Source of the DNA: Muricea muricata
Taxonomy: Eukaryota; Cnidaria; Anthozoa; Malacalcyonacea; Plexauridae
Direction of reading: 5' to 3'
Assembly: GCA_963855995.1 (NCBI GenBank)
Contig: OY979723.1
Coordinates: forward strand, 67,001 to 131,000
DNA length: 64,000 nucleotides
The translations under genes were made by a program, and so were the position numbers. Below, one piece after another: positions 38,095-48,295 of the stretch (the stretch's first letter is position 1; every line of letters starts with the position of its first letter). The notes beneath the pieces were generated by a model. The model made no database searches. It had not been told where the DNA came from and was given only the letters and a program-made list of their open reading frames with translations.

Positions 38095-38300
38095 TTCAAA
38101 GCCATCTTTTATAGCAATACTTGGGTCATTTAACCATGGTTATGCTATCTTTTTTAAGCGACAATGTTAAATACCGTTTTCAAACACGGCTTGTTGATTG
38201 TTGTGCTGTGTCGTAGTGGTCAAGGTAAATGTCTTCCATGCCGCAGTTTGGGGTTCGAATCCCGGCGATGTCTATTTTATACTTTTGAGTCAAAGTTTGT
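38095..38300. repeat. Right edge of the 621-bp array
   Basis: The last unit repeats the agccatctttta segment after ttttcaa, as the first unit does. It then carries a final tRNA-like sequence (box B ggttcgaatccc near 38260) and ends at a T-run. The adjoining non-satellite DNA starts with the perfect palindrome tagcactaaaagtgcta. Confidence 0.85.
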
Positions 38301-38310
38301 TTTTTTAGCA

Positions 38311-39164
38311 CTAAAAGTGCTAAGTGTTACTCCTAGATCCACCTGGATTATGTATGTTACATCATTTTGTAAAAAAGATGGTATAGTATATAACCCTCAA
38401 ATAATATAAATAAAGTTAACTGCTATAATAGTATCCATTGTTAAGTATTAAAAAAGGGATTTGAAATACAATATGTGTTTTCTAGACTGTTCCTTTTGTT
38501 TTAAATTTTGGGGCGAAAGTTTTTAATTATGAACGAGAATTCGTCTTATCTAGGTGATCTGAAAACACCGAAAAGTACTGGCACTAGTTGTCAAATAGAA
38601 ATCCATTTTATATTCTTTGCTGAACATAATAACAAAGTTTCAACAAGTTTTATGAAGGAAAATAAAGGTTATAAGTTATTAAAAACAGCAATTGCAAAAT
38701 GGTGGCTAGTTCCAGGCCGTTTATTCACGGTCAGATCAACTGGATGATTATGCTGATATATTTCGTGATGCGTGTCGTGGAATAATTAGCGAAATCGTAA
38801 AATATTTAATTTGAGAATTTTGGAAATTATGTGTTGAACTTTTGAGTTAAAAAATTGCACTAAATTATTATGCAGTCGCACGATGATGCGGTTATGGCAA
38901 CGAATGACGATGCATCTATTTGTAAAAGGTATCCTCAACTATTTTGTTAGATGGTAGTATCCAAAATTAGTTGACAAATTTTGAGAATATTATGGCATAT
39001 TTAATAATGGTAACACAGAAACATGTGTTACTGGTTCTTCGGTTTGGGTTTTACTTGAAATGTATTTTGTAAAACATGTGTTCAGTGCTCAAGCCCCACT
39101 TTATTACGAGAGATGACTTATTTAGTCAATTGGATTAAGTTTAGTGGTTTTGAGACATGTCAAG
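38311..39164. other. Low-copy DNA, no recognised gene
   Basis: A plus-strand open frame with ATG at 38529 runs 72 codons to 38747 (begins MNENSSYLGD). I do not recognise it. It is rich in K, S and T and has no signal peptide or membrane segment. It could be a chance frame or an exon remnant. Confidence 0.3.
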
Positions 39165-40905
39165 GTAGCGTAATGCGGGGCAAAACGAGACAGTGGGGCT
39201 AAATGAGACATTTTGGCTTAAATGAATATAGCGAGTGATCTACCGCTATTTGCCTAATAAGGAATTGCGGGCTCATTCGTGATGCTTCTTGGCTTGTTTT
39301 GAAAGTTATTACAAATCAAAGGCTAATTTCTGACGAGAATTATCCTGAATTTTGTGAGTGACATTGGATCCTGTCTGGTTAAATTAAGGTACATTATTAT
39401 TTTATATTTTAAATAGTATTTCTTTTCTCTCGCAGGTCGTAACGATCGAATAAAACCTTATTTATTTAAGAGGCATTAGCATGTGCCCTTTCATGTCAGA
39501 TGTATATTTTGTTAATGTTGACTGTAATTTTTCGCATTGCACGACTTTTAATTCACTCAGGCAGTTGGGGCAAAATGAGACAAGCCTACAGCCTTTTAAG
39601 TTTGTATACTTATGTGAACCTTTTCGTTTGTCGTTATCTGTTGTTGTGTTTACTAAATGATTCTGCACAACAGCACAATATTAATGTTGTCTCAATAAAG
39701 CAAAGTCACCAATTCTTTATGGATTTATTGCCAGTGTAACATGTAAATAGGTGACCAAATTCTGGTGTGATACCAGTTACACATCATCCAATTCAAGTTG
39801 TGTGAAATTTTGCCTACAGTAGAAATGTTGCACCAATGGTCATTAGTATATGACTTTACTGCAAAATAAGCAATATTAACAACAATTTTAAATTTGGCTG
39901 CAAACTCATTGGTCATGATTTTTTGCCGATCAACCCAAAGGACAACCCTGATCTGTCATTTCGAAAACCACTTGTGACTGATGTATATAGTGTGAATAAA
40001 ACGCCTGTCCACTGTATTATAATACTGGTGCAACTGTGTTAAATAAGCTGTCTGTGAGTAGCTTATAAATACTCAAATGTTGTGAAAATAGTTTAATAAA
40101 TGTACATATGTCAGTGACAGTTATAGTCTCGAAGATGTTATAAAGCGGCGTGTCTCTTGTTAGCGACCAGTGGTAGACATGGTCGAACAACCATAATATT
40201 ATTCTATTTGTATTCAGTGACATGTGTCAGTGGTGTTAAGTTTGTCCCACCAGTGATGAACTTGAAAGAAAAAACAAGTCTGCTTTGATCGACCATGCTT
40301 CAGACCCTGCTGGCCTCTGTTCTCCAACAAGTGAATAGACTATGACTGGTTTCTGATGTTTCATCAACATTTTGTCATCCAACCCTAGCCTGCAAAATGT
40401 TCCTAAGATCTGACACTGAGCATGTGCAAGATATACCAAATGTCATGTGTGTGATGTGTTCTGGTCCAAGTCTGCTGCAGGCAAGGAGTGAGATAAATGC
40501 TCCTTGTTTGAACATTATGGTAACAGGAAAACTGTCAATCCATGGTAGTCATCTGAAATGCAACCTGTGATTTGTTTATATATTAAGAAACTGATAGTTA
40601 ATGTATTGTTACATTTAGTTAAATCATTTGATTAAAAATTTTTTTATTTTTGAACATTTTTGTAGCATTTTATTTGCCTGTCTCATTTTGTCCCACATGC
40701 TGGGGCAAAATGAGACAATAATGACTTGTTGTTTTTGTTCTCATAACACGACAGCCGTGTCTCCAAAAGAGTTTTTCTTCTCTGTATTGCTAGTCATGAG
40801 TCTATTTAACATATTCATTATGAAAAAAGTACTTGATTTTGCTTTCATGCTTTTTTATAGCAAGTGAAATCCTTAAGTGTCTCGTTTTGCCCCGCATTAC
40901 GCTAC
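39165..40905. mobile_element. 1.74-kb TIR element with six GGGGCAAAATGAGACA-type motifs
   Basis: The ends are perfect 28-bp inverted repeats (39165-39192 starting gtagcgtaatgcgg; 40878-40905). The 16-bp motif ggggcaaaacgagaca or a close variant occurs at 39177, 39195 and 39567 on the plus strand, at 40679 and 40878 in inverted form, and at 40702 on the plus strand, so copies are concentrated near both ends. The 40679 and 40702 copies face each other across a few bases. The layout is that of subterminal transposase-binding repeats. Interior open stretches (e.g. 39500-39739 plus, 40236-40439 minus) show no transposase resemblance, so it is probably non-autonomous. No clear target duplication was found and the superfamily is unassigned. 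Confidence 0.75.
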
Positions 40906-40945
40906 TGAAGTCTGAAACTAAGCCAAGATACCCATAGTCCATAGA

Positions 40946-41097
40946 CAGTGGTGAAGCCAGCCTGACATTTGGTCATGCAAATGCAAATTTTTCAGTGTTT
41001 ATAAACCGTATAAGGAATTAATTCCTAAAGAAATGATTAATGATAATGATTTAAATTTGCATAGCATGACCAAATTGACAGGCTGGCTTCGCTACTG
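40946..41097. mobile_element. 152-bp hAT-type MITE
   Basis: Begins cagtggtgaagccagcctg and ends caggctggcttcgctactg, the CAGTGG-type ends of hAT transposons. It is flanked by an 8-bp near-perfect direct repeat (tccataga 40938-40945, cccataga 41098-41105), the usual hAT target-duplication length. The inverted repeat continues inward through ttggtcatgc and the aaatttgcat stretch. It has no coding capacity. Confidence 0.85.
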
Positions 41098-41105
41098 CCC
41101 ATAGA

Positions 41106-41993
41106 ACATAGATGAAACTTCGCAAACTTATTAAAATTTGTTTTTAGTTGCAAAACTATTTTTGCAAAGAAGACTTATTCAGTTATTTGTGCAAGGTTTC
41201 AAATTATTTCACAACATAATGTGATGTATGTTACATTATAGACTTGGCACAAGTTTCCGGCAACTGTTCAGGCAACACGGGCATAATTGTATTGGGGACA
41301 GGACAGAGTTAATTGGGGAGGGGTGTACACTTGCATCCCAGCTCACGAATGTCTTTTGAAGTCAACTCTAATCACAGCGGATTTCAAAAGGCATTTGTTT
41401 AGGCAGAACATGGTATGAATATGCACCCCTCTGCCAATAACATTCAACTGGGTGAATGAAAAAGCCTGAACAAATCTGGAATTGCTCTCTTCTTTGCAAA
41501 ATGCCTCGATTTTTTTATTGAAATAGAGTGTTTGTGTGCTTATAATGTAGAATAAACAGAAAAATTAAGAAATTTAAAACTTCAAAACCTGGAGTCTTGC
41601 AGGAAGTTAATGCTTGTTAATGCTGAAGTATGGCTTGTGTGCAAAACTTTAATGCTTAAAAGTAATGTTGTGCACAAGCCATTTTTAATGTGTTTGAATA
41701 CACACCCCCTGGGTTGTAAGCATTTAAATTTCAGATTTTTTCATTCATTCTACAACATAAGTACCCAAGCAATCTCTATATTAAAAAAACTTTATAATTA
41801 TATATATTTCAGGGGTTTTTTGGGGCATTGAGTGTGATTAGTCTTTATGAGAATTTTTTTTATCAGCCTGTAGCTGTGTCCCTGCTTGTGGAAACTGTAA
41901 GGAAAACAGACTTTGAGAATGTCTACCTCATGTTGCCAGAATGAGTCAAGATCTCCATTGTCCACTTGGTTAGATTTTCTATATAATTTTCAG
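41106..41993. other. No recognised gene; small hairpin
   Basis: AT-rich sequence. A short inverted repeat (atggcttgtgtgcaa near 41630 and ttgtgcacaagccat near 41670) is the only structure seen. An open frame that reaches the LCMT1-like exon begins at about 41919 (MSTSCCQNES…) and could be its upstream coding part, but this is uncertain. Confidence 0.4.
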
Positions 41994-42617
41994 ATTTTCA
42001 GTTCAGTTGGGATATTGACAAGATTACCGTACATCCAACATTTTGTTAAGACTGTTGAAAGAAAGGCACCCGAGATTAACAGAGGTTTGTTAGTAATTTG
42101 ATTCCTAACTATACATCATATCATTGGCTGATAGAATTGTCTGTTCTCGATAGAAATATTTCAATATTTTGAAACAAGATAGATTGCACAGGCACCAAGA
42201 GGACAAGCAATTCGTCTTATTGATTTTCTATCTTGAACTTAGTTCTAAGAACTATATAGTTCTAATTTGTATATTCCATGAAGCAGTTTGTTGATGTGTG
42301 ATTCAGATTTGTCATCTTAATTTTCCTCAGGTTATTATTCTCATGTGAAAGGAATGGAAACTATCTCACTGCAGTTTCTTGAGTTCACCGACAACAATTG
42401 TCAAGTCATAAACCTTGGATCTGGCTTTGATACTCGTTATTGGCAACTGAAGGTATTAGTTTCCACAGCCAGGCCTCACTCAAAATATGTCCTCAGCTCT
42501 TTAATCTATTAATTGGTTGATTACTATTTGATGTTTTGAGGAAGATTGTCACTCTCCAAAGATGTTTTATGAAGTTGATTTTGGAGCTGTCACTAGCAGA
42601 AAATGTATGGTTATAAG
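41994..42617 (+). pseudogene. LCMT1: Partial LCMT1 (leucine carboxyl methyltransferase) gene piece, three exons
   Basis: LCMT1 methylates the C-terminal leucine of the PP2A catalytic subunit using S-adenosylmethionine. Three consecutive exons are visible. About 41994-42084 encodes PYIQHFV and ERKAPEINRG. 42331-42452 encodes YYSHVKGM and NLGSGFDTRYWQLK, the SAM-binding glycine motif. 42541-42617 encodes MFYEVDF and TSRK. Borders are GT/AG and phases agree (G split as g|gt, then phase 0). The GYW.DPY motif expected just before PYIQ reads GILTRLPY, suggesting compensating small indels. No later exons (substrate-pocket and C-terminal half) are seen downstream, where an unrelated zinc-finger remnant follows. 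I infer a truncated copy; distant exons cannot be excluded. Confidence 0.8.
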
Positions 42618-43010
42618 GTAAGAAAATTAATTAACTGCAGAATTAGAACTTGAATTCTATAACTTAATAGATATATATGCTTTCTGATTTGAGATAATGG
42701 TCTTGATTGACAGTAATTGATAGTGGGTGTTTTACAGTGGTGTTGATGGTAATAGCAGTAAGAAATATTATTATTTATTGAAAATATTTTAGGAGTTTTG
42801 ATTGGTTAAGAGCTAAAGGTGAAATCGTCATATCTGCTTGGTAGTTGCCCAAATTTGGGGTTGAAAATAAATATACAACATTATGAGTCATTTCGTCGCA
42901 TGTTGAAGCAAGATATGACGTCACGCTATAATTTATGCGACTTTTAGTGTCTTCTTACTTACAAAGCAAGCATTTAAACTGAGTTTAAAATATTTTCAAA
43001 AAATAATAAA

Positions 43011-43158
43011 ACAATTATTGAATTCGGTTCTTGCTGGATAAGACGAATTATTAAGGCCTTGGTTTGTGTTATCTACCTCAGCCTTTGGCTTTGGTGGATA
43101 ATACAAACCTCCACCTCAATAATTCCTCATATCCTGCTCGACCTCATTCAATAATTGT
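43011..43158. mobile_element. ~148-bp near-palindromic hairpin element
   Basis: acaattattgaat at the left is mirrored by attcaataattgt at the right. The arms (about 70 bp each) continue through gaattatt, ggtttgt and ggataa phrases to a tiny central loop around agcctttggct. From memory, similar AATTATT-ended palindromes are abundant in anthozoan genomes; that part is recall, not evidence from this window. Confidence 0.7.
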
Positions 43159-43218
43159 CTAATGTCATTCAGTGTGGCAGTGCAAAGGTGATTAGTATAT
43201 CCAAAATTTTATATAAGT

Positions 43219-43597
43219 TATAATAAGCTATAAGTGGATAAAGTTAGTACACCAGTGGTATAAACTGCCCAACAATGAGGGGCCATCTGAGGGGTCTGCA
43301 TATTGTTCCAAGTGTGCCAAATGTTTTAACAACCGTGAAACATTTCTGTTGCATAACTGTTCAAAATCGAGCAAGAACTGCACATGCAGGTACTGTGATT
43401 GTGTGTGTACCATCTGAACAGAGCTGGGCAAGCATATGGAGGATCACATGAATGAGAGGCCCTTCAAGTGCTGCTACTGTCCTCGTAGTTTTAATAATTC
43501 TGGTGCACTCAACATACATGTCTGTATCCATGGCCAGAGCGTGACACCTAAGATCTTACTCGCTCAACCTTGTGATAAAGTGAATGACCATTACTGA
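43219..43597 (+). pseudogene. C2H2 zinc-finger gene remnant
   Basis: One frame carries fingers in tandem. The last, CCYCPRSFNNSGALNIHVCIH, fits C-x2-C-x12-H-x3-H and is preceded by the linker-like HMNERPFKC. The one before it fits the same spacing (CRYC … HMEDH) but has an in-frame TGA at the tip region (accatctgaaca, near 43416). An upstream third finger (CSKCAKCFNNRETFLLH) lacks a normal second histidine. The frame then runs to a TGA at 43595. No intron borders are obvious. The family would be a DNA-binding transcription factor; this copy is broken, and no flanking effector domain is seen. Confidence 0.75.
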
Positions 43598-44389
43598 TCA
43601 CGTGATATATCTGGACTGAATCCAACATACCATTTTCTAAACGGGTTAAAAACTAACTTTCTCTAAGTCCATTATAATATTGCTTTCCGTAATTTCTGTT
43701 ATAGATAAGCAAAATTTTTTCTCCGCTTAGAAATGTTTTATAGTAAATGCTGTAGCTTCATAATTGGTTCATTTCACAGCACTATAACACTGTTCTCTGT
43801 ATTCCAAAAAAAAGTTTCTTTAAAGTTTGCCTAAATGTAGAAATCATTTTCCCTGTTCAAATCAAATTATATATAATTTAATTTGCATAAACTGTGGAGT
43901 TATCCTTATCCATGACAACATTATCTCTGGATATATTATTGGTAGGAGAAAAAACTTTTCTATTTATGAAGACAACCAGTAGAGCTATGCAATGAACTGA
44001 TTAGCTTTGCATGTACAATATAAAAGATTCTATGGCAATTTTCCATGGAGCAAAGTACCTATTGTGCAATGTAGCATCATGATTTAGATTATTGAGTCAC
44101 CTTAAACTTTAAAGTCTGAATACCAGTAGTACTGTTCCAATCACTTCTATTCCTTAAATGCAAAACACAGTGTTCGATTATAATGCAGGCAATGACATAC
44201 GTACATGTTTTCTACTTTCTATGTACATCTTTAATGGGGTTTATGCAGTGGGTTAATCTAGTATATACTGTAGGTAATAAGGGAGGGGGGGGTTAATTTG
44301 TATGGAAAATTAAAGTTAAAACTTACAAACTTCATGTGTGCTTGTCTTTGATTATAATTCTATGATGAAAAACAGTAATAAATAATCTA
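43598..44389. other. No recognised feature
   Basis: AT-rich low-copy sequence between the zinc-finger and imidazolonepropionase remnants; includes a G-run near 44283. No coding resemblance seen. Confidence 0.5.
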
Positions 44390-45564
44390 TTAGTCTTTAT
44401 GAGAATGTACAAGTTGTCCCTTCTTAATCACATGTTTTATCACATGATCATGTCCACCAAACTGGTAAATTAAATGTTTCCATCTAGAAAACATAAAAAA
44501 ATATTGATTAAAGAAGGCATGTTTCAAACATTGCCCTTACTTTGACATATTTTACCTCGGGCAGTCCAGAATCAGCATATCAGCAAATTTGCCAATCTCC
44601 AATGATCCATGAGAATGAGATCTCTTTATTGACGCAGCAGCGTTGATTGTACTGGCCACAAGTGCTTCATTCATGGTCATACTAAATGTCACACACGCCA
44701 GATGCATTACCAGTGGCATTAATAGAACTAGTGGAAGTTATTATAAATGTTTACAATATTGATTCAAGCACATGCGGTAATTTCATTGCTGATGGGATGA
44801 ATTAATGGTGCAGTGTGAAGGGGGGTTCACTCAAGGGCAATGCTTGGTGGCATGCAGCTTTATGCCTTATGGAAGTGAGCAAAAGCCTTTCAATGGTACA
44901 TATGTGCTACCAAACACAAGGTCAATACCAATGATAAATACTTAACTTGATCCAATAATGGTGTTTCTATTTGAAGTTAAGCACCAAGCATTATAATACC
45001 ATCATGTGGCTGAAACCCAGCCATATGGTCATCAGTGGCAAATGGGCACACCTTTTCACCATACAGCACAGTTTTGGTCTAATTTAATGACTGAGATAAC
45101 GCTGCCATCGTGAAATAGCATTACTATCTATCGTAACAGTTGTGTTTCTCATGGTTAGAAATTTGGGGTTGGAGTAGACTTACCTTCATTGCAAATTCAT
45201 ATACTCTATCCCCTGCAAAAACAGGGTGAGTGTGAGCATCAACCAAACCTGAAAAATCCAGAGAATAATGCAACCTTTAAGAATAATACAAATTGCTTTG
45301 CCAGAAATGATGTACAGTTATTTTGCTATAATTGTTATCAGTTTCAAGTACTATCGGAGTACCATAATCTTTACTCTAGCCCTGTTCTATATGACGTATC
45401 CTTACCTGGCATAACACAACAGTCCGTTGCTTCTAAGATCGTTGCGAATTCTTTCTCTTCAAATTTCTGAGAAACGGCTATAGAATCTTCAGCAATTATG
45501 CAATGTTCCCCTCAGAGTTTACTACCATGCTAACTGGCCCAGTCAATATGCGCACATTATTCAT
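44390..45564 (-). pseudogene. AMDHD1: AMDHD1 (imidazolonepropionase) copy with internal deletion and frameshift
   Basis: Imidazolonepropionase hydrolyses 4-imidazolone-5-propionate in histidine breakdown. Minus-strand exons in order: 45406-45564 (possible ATG at 45564; ends ILEATDCCVMPG), 45184-45248 (LVDAHTHPVFAGDRV, the amidohydrolase metal-binding HxH), 44556-44727 (MTMNEALVASTINAA, HGSLEIGKFADMLIL) and 44390-44483 (WKHLIYQFGGHDHVI, stop at 44390). Splice borders and phases are consistent between the paired exons. However, exon 1 needs a frameshift near 45496, where a TAA interrupts. The large central part of the enzyme, with the remaining catalytic and metal ligands, is missing between 44728 and 45183. 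A non-functional, internally deleted copy is the best reading. Confidence 0.85.
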
Positions 45565-45672
45565 GGCAGTTCCTTTAAGCACTTTCTCGCATGGCAGTTC
45601 CTATAATGCACCTCGTCTTCACTAAAAAGAAAAGCAAGTCAACTATTGCAAGGTAGTTTTTGTGAGGCTAAC

Positions 45673-45939
45673 ATGGATGAAGAGTGCAAAAAGATCGCCA
45701 GAAAGTGTTTCGAAGATCGTTCAAAAAGATCGTTCAGAAGTGTTTCGCGTGAGGTTGCAACGAGTGCAGAATGTAAAACCAAGACAGACGTTAAAGAAAA
45801 TTTTAATAAAGTAAAGTCTGGCTCTGATCAGCTAATTGTTATTCAGACAGATTCCACCAAGATAGTTGTTTCGTACAAATCTGATTTTAAAGTTTACCGT
45901 CTATGGAATATGACTGCTATTTTGTATTTACCAACGTAG
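45673..45939 (+). CDS. Unknown 88-residue protein candidate
   Basis: ATG at 45673 in a fair context (aacATGg), stop at 45937-45939, and a poly-A signal aataaa at 45947-45952 directly after it. The product is charged (MDEECKKIARKCFEDRSKRS…) and has no membrane segment or recognisable domain. It lies head-to-head with the AMDHD1 remnant, about 110 bp from that gene's possible start, so a shared promoter region is possible. I do not recognise the family. It may be a small gene, a last exon, or chance. Confidence 0.35.
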   Translation: MDEECKKIARKCFEDRSKRSFRSVSREVATSAECKTKTDVKENFNKVKSGSDQLIVIQTDSTKIVVSYKSDFKVYRLWNMTAILYLPT

Positions 45940-45952
45940 CGTGTATAATAAA

Positions 45953-46183
45953 TCCAATTAGTTATTAGCTATTAAAGATTTGTAGTGCTTATTGTATTGT
46001 GTGAAACTGTGTTTTTGTGGCGCTTATTTTCACTCTTCAATATATAAGATAAAACGCCTTTACGGAGCTGGCTGCAATAATTTTCATATTGCAGTGTGGC
46101 ATTTAGCGCGTATATTATTTACCCCTGGTAATTTCCCTACAATCAAAAAAGACCGCTCCCGTTTTTCCTAAGAATCTAACCCT
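45953..46183. other. No recognised feature
   Basis: Short AT-rich spacer before the long foldback element. Confidence 0.5.
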
Positions 46184-47071
46184 ATTACACCATTTGCCCC
46201 TCATTAAGCTAAAAAAGAATGTCATTAAGATCATTTTACAACTTCACGTGTACAAATCGGAATTTCAATAACAAATTGTGTGCAAGTCAATAAGCGTGAA
46301 GGGATATTCAATAGCAACAATTGACGCAAGTATGCATGAAAATTGAAAGCCATTAATCAAACATGGAAATTCAATAAGAATACAAAGAACATTCAAAAAC
46401 ACAAAAGAAGTTTTTGTTTGAATACAAGAAACGCTCAATTAGATAAAAATGTATGTTCAACGAAGTTGTCATGTGAACACCAACATGCTCAAAGAAAAGA
46501 AAAGGGCTGTTGAAAAATATTCTTTATTCCGGCAAATATTTGGCTTTGCTGAATTGTTCTAAAAGTTTTTGAATAACGTGAAATGTTACAAAGGTGTCGA
46601 AACGAAGTGAAATCTTGTACAGTGTACCACTGTAGAAAGCAAGCAAGGCTCCAGACAGGATGGGTGGCAAGCACAGCAGAGTTATGGCAACGCCACGTAC
46701 AAACTTAGACTGATAAAACTTGATAATGAACGTTCCATTTTTTTGTTTTTGGGGTTAATATGATTGCGTGTCTATAAAGTAAACCTAGGTTTTATTGAAC
46801 ATACATTTTTATCTAATTGAGCGTTTCTTGTATTCAAACAAGAACTTCTTTTGTGTTTTTGAATGTTCTTTGTATTCTTATTGAATTTCCATCTTTGATT
46901 AATGGATTTCAATTTTTATGCATACTTGAGTCAATTGTTGCTATTGAATATCCCTTCACGCTTATTGACTTGCACACAATGTGTCATTGAAATTCCGATT
47001 TGTATTTGTGAAGCTGCAAAATGATCTTCATGACATTCTTTTCTCGCTTAATGAGGGGCAAATGGTGTAAT
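46184..47071. mobile_element. Long foldback element, ~277-bp arms
   Basis: Left arm 46184-46460 (starts attacaccatttgcccc) and right arm 46795-47071 (ends ggggcaaatggtgtaat) are inverted near-copies across their whole length; landmarks such as gcgtgaagggatattcaat and attgaatatcccttcacgc pair. The central 330 bp is unrelated to the arms and contains only a weak open stretch (46489-46674, minus). No transposase and no unambiguous target duplication are seen. The arms differ by scattered substitutions, so it is not very recent. Confidence 0.85.
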
Positions 47072-48040
47072 GATTCTGTCATATAATGCAGAGTGAGAAC
47101 AATAGGTTATTATGAGCGTCAGTAATTATATTCTAATTGATCTGCGCGTGTGCATTGCGTGTTTATAATCGGACACCTTGTTTTTCCGTTTTAGGATTTT
47201 GAAAACTCAGATTTTCGGACGTGATCTATGATATTCCGTGATTCTAGGGCGAGTTCTAGTCAATTTAGTGGCTGAATGGATCCAGTTCGGGATCCAAGTA
47301 ATCGAGCAAGTGAGTTGATTTAATTTGGAGGCCAGTGGAAAAGCCCGAGAAGTTTTGATCACGTGAACAGCTCGCAGCGGCATGTGCACGGGAAGTGAGC
47401 AAGGGAAGTGAGCAAGGGACGATTGGCAATATTTCTACGCGAGGAAAAACGCAAAATAATGGCTGTAAGTTTGGTATTTTACTATATTTGAAGTAAATAA
47501 ACATGTTGGAAGTAGCTATGGTTGTTTAGTGATGAATTTTGAAGAGTTTTGCCTTTCACAATACGATATTTCACTGCCGCTTTTGACATGTTGTAGGTCA
47601 ATTGTATTCCATGTGTTGTATTCTTCAATATTATATCAAGAGTACTTGTTGTTATTTGTCAGCAAATTATATGCCTCATTTAACTTTGTTTTTGGTTCAA
47701 AATGACGGTCAAGTTCATCAAAACATTAGACAATTGTAAAGTTGTGTAGCCAATGTTTGACATATGGCTTGTGTATTTAAATCCCTCAAAATACTATAAT
47801 TATGAATTCCTTAAAGAAAGCAATAACTATTCTCCGCATTCAGCTGTGACTGAAAATATTTATTGTGAGCTTTTAGTTATTAGACCATCAAGCCTTTAAC
47901 AGGTATGGACTCAATACCTGTTGAATGCTGAAAATCATGATAAATACACAATTTCAGTTACAGAATGCATCACAATTATGAGTACTTATTTTTTCACAGC
48001 ATTCTTGCAGGTTGTTAGTTTTACCTCCTTGTTAAAAAAT

Positions 48041-48295
48041 GTCGACAAGTTGTAACAAACTTGTTGATTTCTTCAAAACAAGCTTGTTGCAACTTGCCAT
48101 CTGCAGACTTCTTCCAACTTGTTGAAACAACTTGCAGCAAGCCTGTGGATAACAAGTTTTGACAATCAACTTGCAACAAGTCTGTTGTCAGTAAGCTGTT
48201 GCAAGCCGTGCCACTACAGATAACTTAATGTGGATCAAGTCTGTTCAATAATATCAAGATGTTGTCACGTGCTGCAAAATTTCTTGCAACTTGCA
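48041..48295. repeat. CAAGTTG-rich repeat block inside MCM2 intron 1
   Basis: Irregular iteration of acaagttgtaacaa, caagcttgttgcaacttg and caacttgcagcaagcctg, of the same family as the block in each 7.5-kb unit (1225-1585). Its presence in unrelated surroundings shows the block is a dispersed element. Confidence 0.7.

Larger units (their letters stand above)
21636..38300. repeat. 621-bp satellite array, about 27 units
   Basis: Tandem units of 620-622 bp. A shared landmark (tggtctgg at the start of a short open stretch) recurs at 22122, 22832, 23454, 24075, 24697, 25319, 25941, 26562, 27182, 27803, 28425, 29046, 29668, 30289, 31060, 31681, 32303, 32906, 33527, 34148, 34769, 35391, 36012, 36634, 37255 and 37877. 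Each unit contains, in order: a 69-84 codon open stretch, a tRNA-like sequence, poly-T runs, a TTAGGG-like phrase (cagggttagtgttagggtt), a hairpin cgtgacg…cgtcacg, and the palindromic ggaattcc. Units differ by few substitutions. Two main variants (gatattaggcg and gatacaaggcg, with linked changes about 120 bp downstream) occur in blocks. Confidence 0.97.

Noticed and set aside
21636-38300. A CRISPR array.
   Set aside because: The units are 621 bp, nearly identical throughout and without short unique spacers, in a eukaryotic context.
39165-40905. The short open frames inside the TIR element as a transposase.
   Set aside because: The longest are under 80 codons, hydrophobic or low complexity, and show no DDE/D signature.
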